A DNA stretch of 6,573 bases from Clostridium sp. UBA4746 (lineage in GTDB: Bacteria > Bacillota > Clostridia > Clostridiales > Clostridiaceae), in the NCBI GenBank assembly GCA_002403785.1, contig DHIM01000266.1:619-7191 (forward strand), in the 5' to 3' direction. Shown one piece after another: positions 6,005-6,573 of the stretch. The notes under the pieces were generated by a model, which saw only the letters and a list, made by a program, of their open reading frames with translations, searched no databases and was not told the origin of the DNA. The position numbers and the translations under genes are program-made. How positions within the stretch are numbered: position 1 is the stretch's first letter; every line of letters starts with the position of its first letter.

Positions 6005-6016
6005 ATGTAATATAAT
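5988..6016 (+). promoter_or_regulatory. Predicted promoter at the 3' end of mnmA
   Basis: TTGAGA (5988-5993), a 17-bp spacer and consensus TATAAT (6011-6016), overlapping the mnmA stop codon. The start would be near 6023, so the transcript would enter the hairpin at 6043-6079 and then the second iscU. AT-rich DNA produces such matches by chance, but spacing and -10 are ideal. Confidence 0.55.
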
Positions 6017-6042
6017 AAAGCTACTTTGGTAGATTATTTAGG

Positions 6043-6079
6043 CAGAGGGATATCTAGTTAAAGACTAGGTATTCCTCTG
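6043..6079 (+). promoter_or_regulatory. 16-bp hairpin between mnmA and the second iscU
   Basis: CAGAGGGATATCTAGT (6043-6058), loop TAAAG, ACTAGGTATTCCTCTG (6064-6079): 16 continuous pairs, two of them G-U. It is followed by TATTTATGAGG, not a clear U-tract, so it is at best a weak terminator of the iscRSU-mnmA transcript. It may instead be an RNA processing or stability element, or an operator (ATA and TAT flank a CTAGT/ACTAG dyad). Confidence 0.6.
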
Positions 6080-6098
6080 TATTTATGAGGAGTAATAT

Positions 6099-6139
6099 TT
6101 AACATAATAAAACAGTTAAATTATAAACTGTTTTATTAT
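6099..6139 (+). promoter_or_regulatory. Promoter-like sequence with overlapping 14-bp dyad upstream of the second iscU
   Basis: ATAATAAAACAGTT (6104-6117) and its exact reverse complement (6126-6139) flank an 8-bp centre. TTAACA (6099-6104), 17 bp and TATAAA (6122-6127) fit a sigma-A promoter whose -10 lies in the dyad centre. The layout is that of a repressor operator over a promoter, ending 19 bp before the ATG. An AT-rich terminator hairpin is an alternative, as T-rich sequence lies in the 3' arm, but none follows the stem. Confidence 0.5.
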
Positions 6140-6158
6140 AAAAGAAAGGAGCAAAATT

Positions 6159-6557
6159 ATGATGTATAGTGATAAGGTTATGGAACATTTTTATAGCCCA
6201 AGGAATATGGGAGTATTAAGTGATGCTAATGGTATTGGAGAAGCAGGAGACCCTAAATGCGGTGATATAATGAAGATTTATATTAAAGTGGAAAATAATA
6301 TAATAACTGGTGTTAAGTTTAAGGCCTTTGGTTGTGGTTCGGCTATTGCTTCGTCTAGTATAGCCACAGAACTTATAAAGGGAAAAACATTAGAAGAGGC
6401 ATGGAAGTTAACTAATAAATCTGTTATTGAAGCTTTAGAGGGATTGCCAGCACTTAAAGAGCATTGTTCTGTTCTTGCAGAACAAACTATACATAACGCA
6501 ATAAATAATTACAGAGAATCTCAAAAACTTGAACTTTGGAAGAGTAATTTAAAGTAA
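6159..6557 (+). CDS. Second IscU-type Fe-S scaffold protein
   Basis: IscU paralogue of 132 residues, aligning without gaps to the first copy over 130 residues with 85 identities (about 65%, counted by eye). All functional residues are kept: C34 and D36 in PKCGD, C59 in FGCGSAIASS, C103 in EHCSVLAEQ, and LPALK (97-101). It should therefore bind clusters. It lacks the Asp/Glu/His-rich tail of the first copy. Differences are concentrated on the surface and near the start and end of the fold (for example 19-32, 49-52 and 77-90). AAAGGAG lies 7 nt before the first of two adjacent ATG codons (6159 and 6162); the first aligns with the start of the other copy. It is separated from mnmA by 154 bp with its own promoter-like sequences, so it is probably regulated apart from, or in addition to, the main operon. 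The window ends 16 bp after its stop, with no terminator visible. Confidence 0.93.
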   Translation: MMYSDKVMEHFYSPRNMGVLSDANGIGEAGDPKCGDIMKIYIKVENNIITGVKFKAFGCGSAIASSSIATELIKGKTLEEAWKLTNKSVIEALEGLPALKEHCSVLAEQTIHNAINNYRESQKLELWKSNLK

Positions 6558-6573
6558 ATCAAAAATAAACTAC

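Noticed and set aside
6043..6079. IscR type 1 operator
   Set aside because: ATA and TAT flank a dyad of similar size, but the inner half-sites are CTAGT/ACTAG, not the GACTA/TAGTC type, and the spacing is 2 bp short.

Overview
The window is AT-rich DNA with purine-rich Shine-Dalgarno sites in front of every gene. Its iscR-iscS-iscU-mnmA order is typical of low-GC anaerobic Firmicutes, so a member of Clostridia (Clostridium or a relative such as Alkaliphilus) is the best guess. That guess rests on gene order, base composition and protein motifs, not on a database search.

Layout. Two genes lie on the minus strand on the left: an atypical histidyl-tRNA synthetase (hisS, 1058-2380) and, downstream of it, a SufS/Csd-like PLP enzyme (1-964) that runs off the left edge. 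A 488-bp divergent intergenic region (2381-2868) separates them from a plus-strand iron-sulfur and thiolation operon: iscR (2869-3309), iscS (3302-4486), iscU (4489-4917) and mnmA (4928-6004). After a 154-bp gap there is a second iscU paralogue (6159-6557).

How the genes work together. IscS takes sulfur from cysteine. IscU uses it to build Fe-S clusters, and MnmA uses it for 2-thiouridine at the tRNA wobble position. IscR probably senses cluster status and controls the operon. The SufS-like enzyme on the other strand is a second possible sulfur-mobilising protein. HisRS charges tRNA-His; its link to sulfur chemistry is only positional.

The most interesting material is in the non-coding parts. 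(a) The hisS promoter is followed by a very short leader holding a textbook intrinsic terminator just before the ribosome binding site, so it looks like an attenuator that is not a T-box. (b) The roughly 190-nt iscR leader contains a 16-bp long-range stem, alternative pairings that exclude it, a 5' segment able to pair with either the iscR ribosome binding site or an internal copy of the same sequence, and two extra anti-16S-complementary AGGTGAT sites in a direct repeat. I do not recognise it as a known riboswitch. (c) A perfect 14-bp dyad before the SufS-like gene overlaps its ribosome binding site. (d) The mnmA-iscU2 gap holds two promoter-like sequences, a 16-bp hairpin and a perfect 14-bp operator-like dyad, which suggests that the second iscU is regulated separately.
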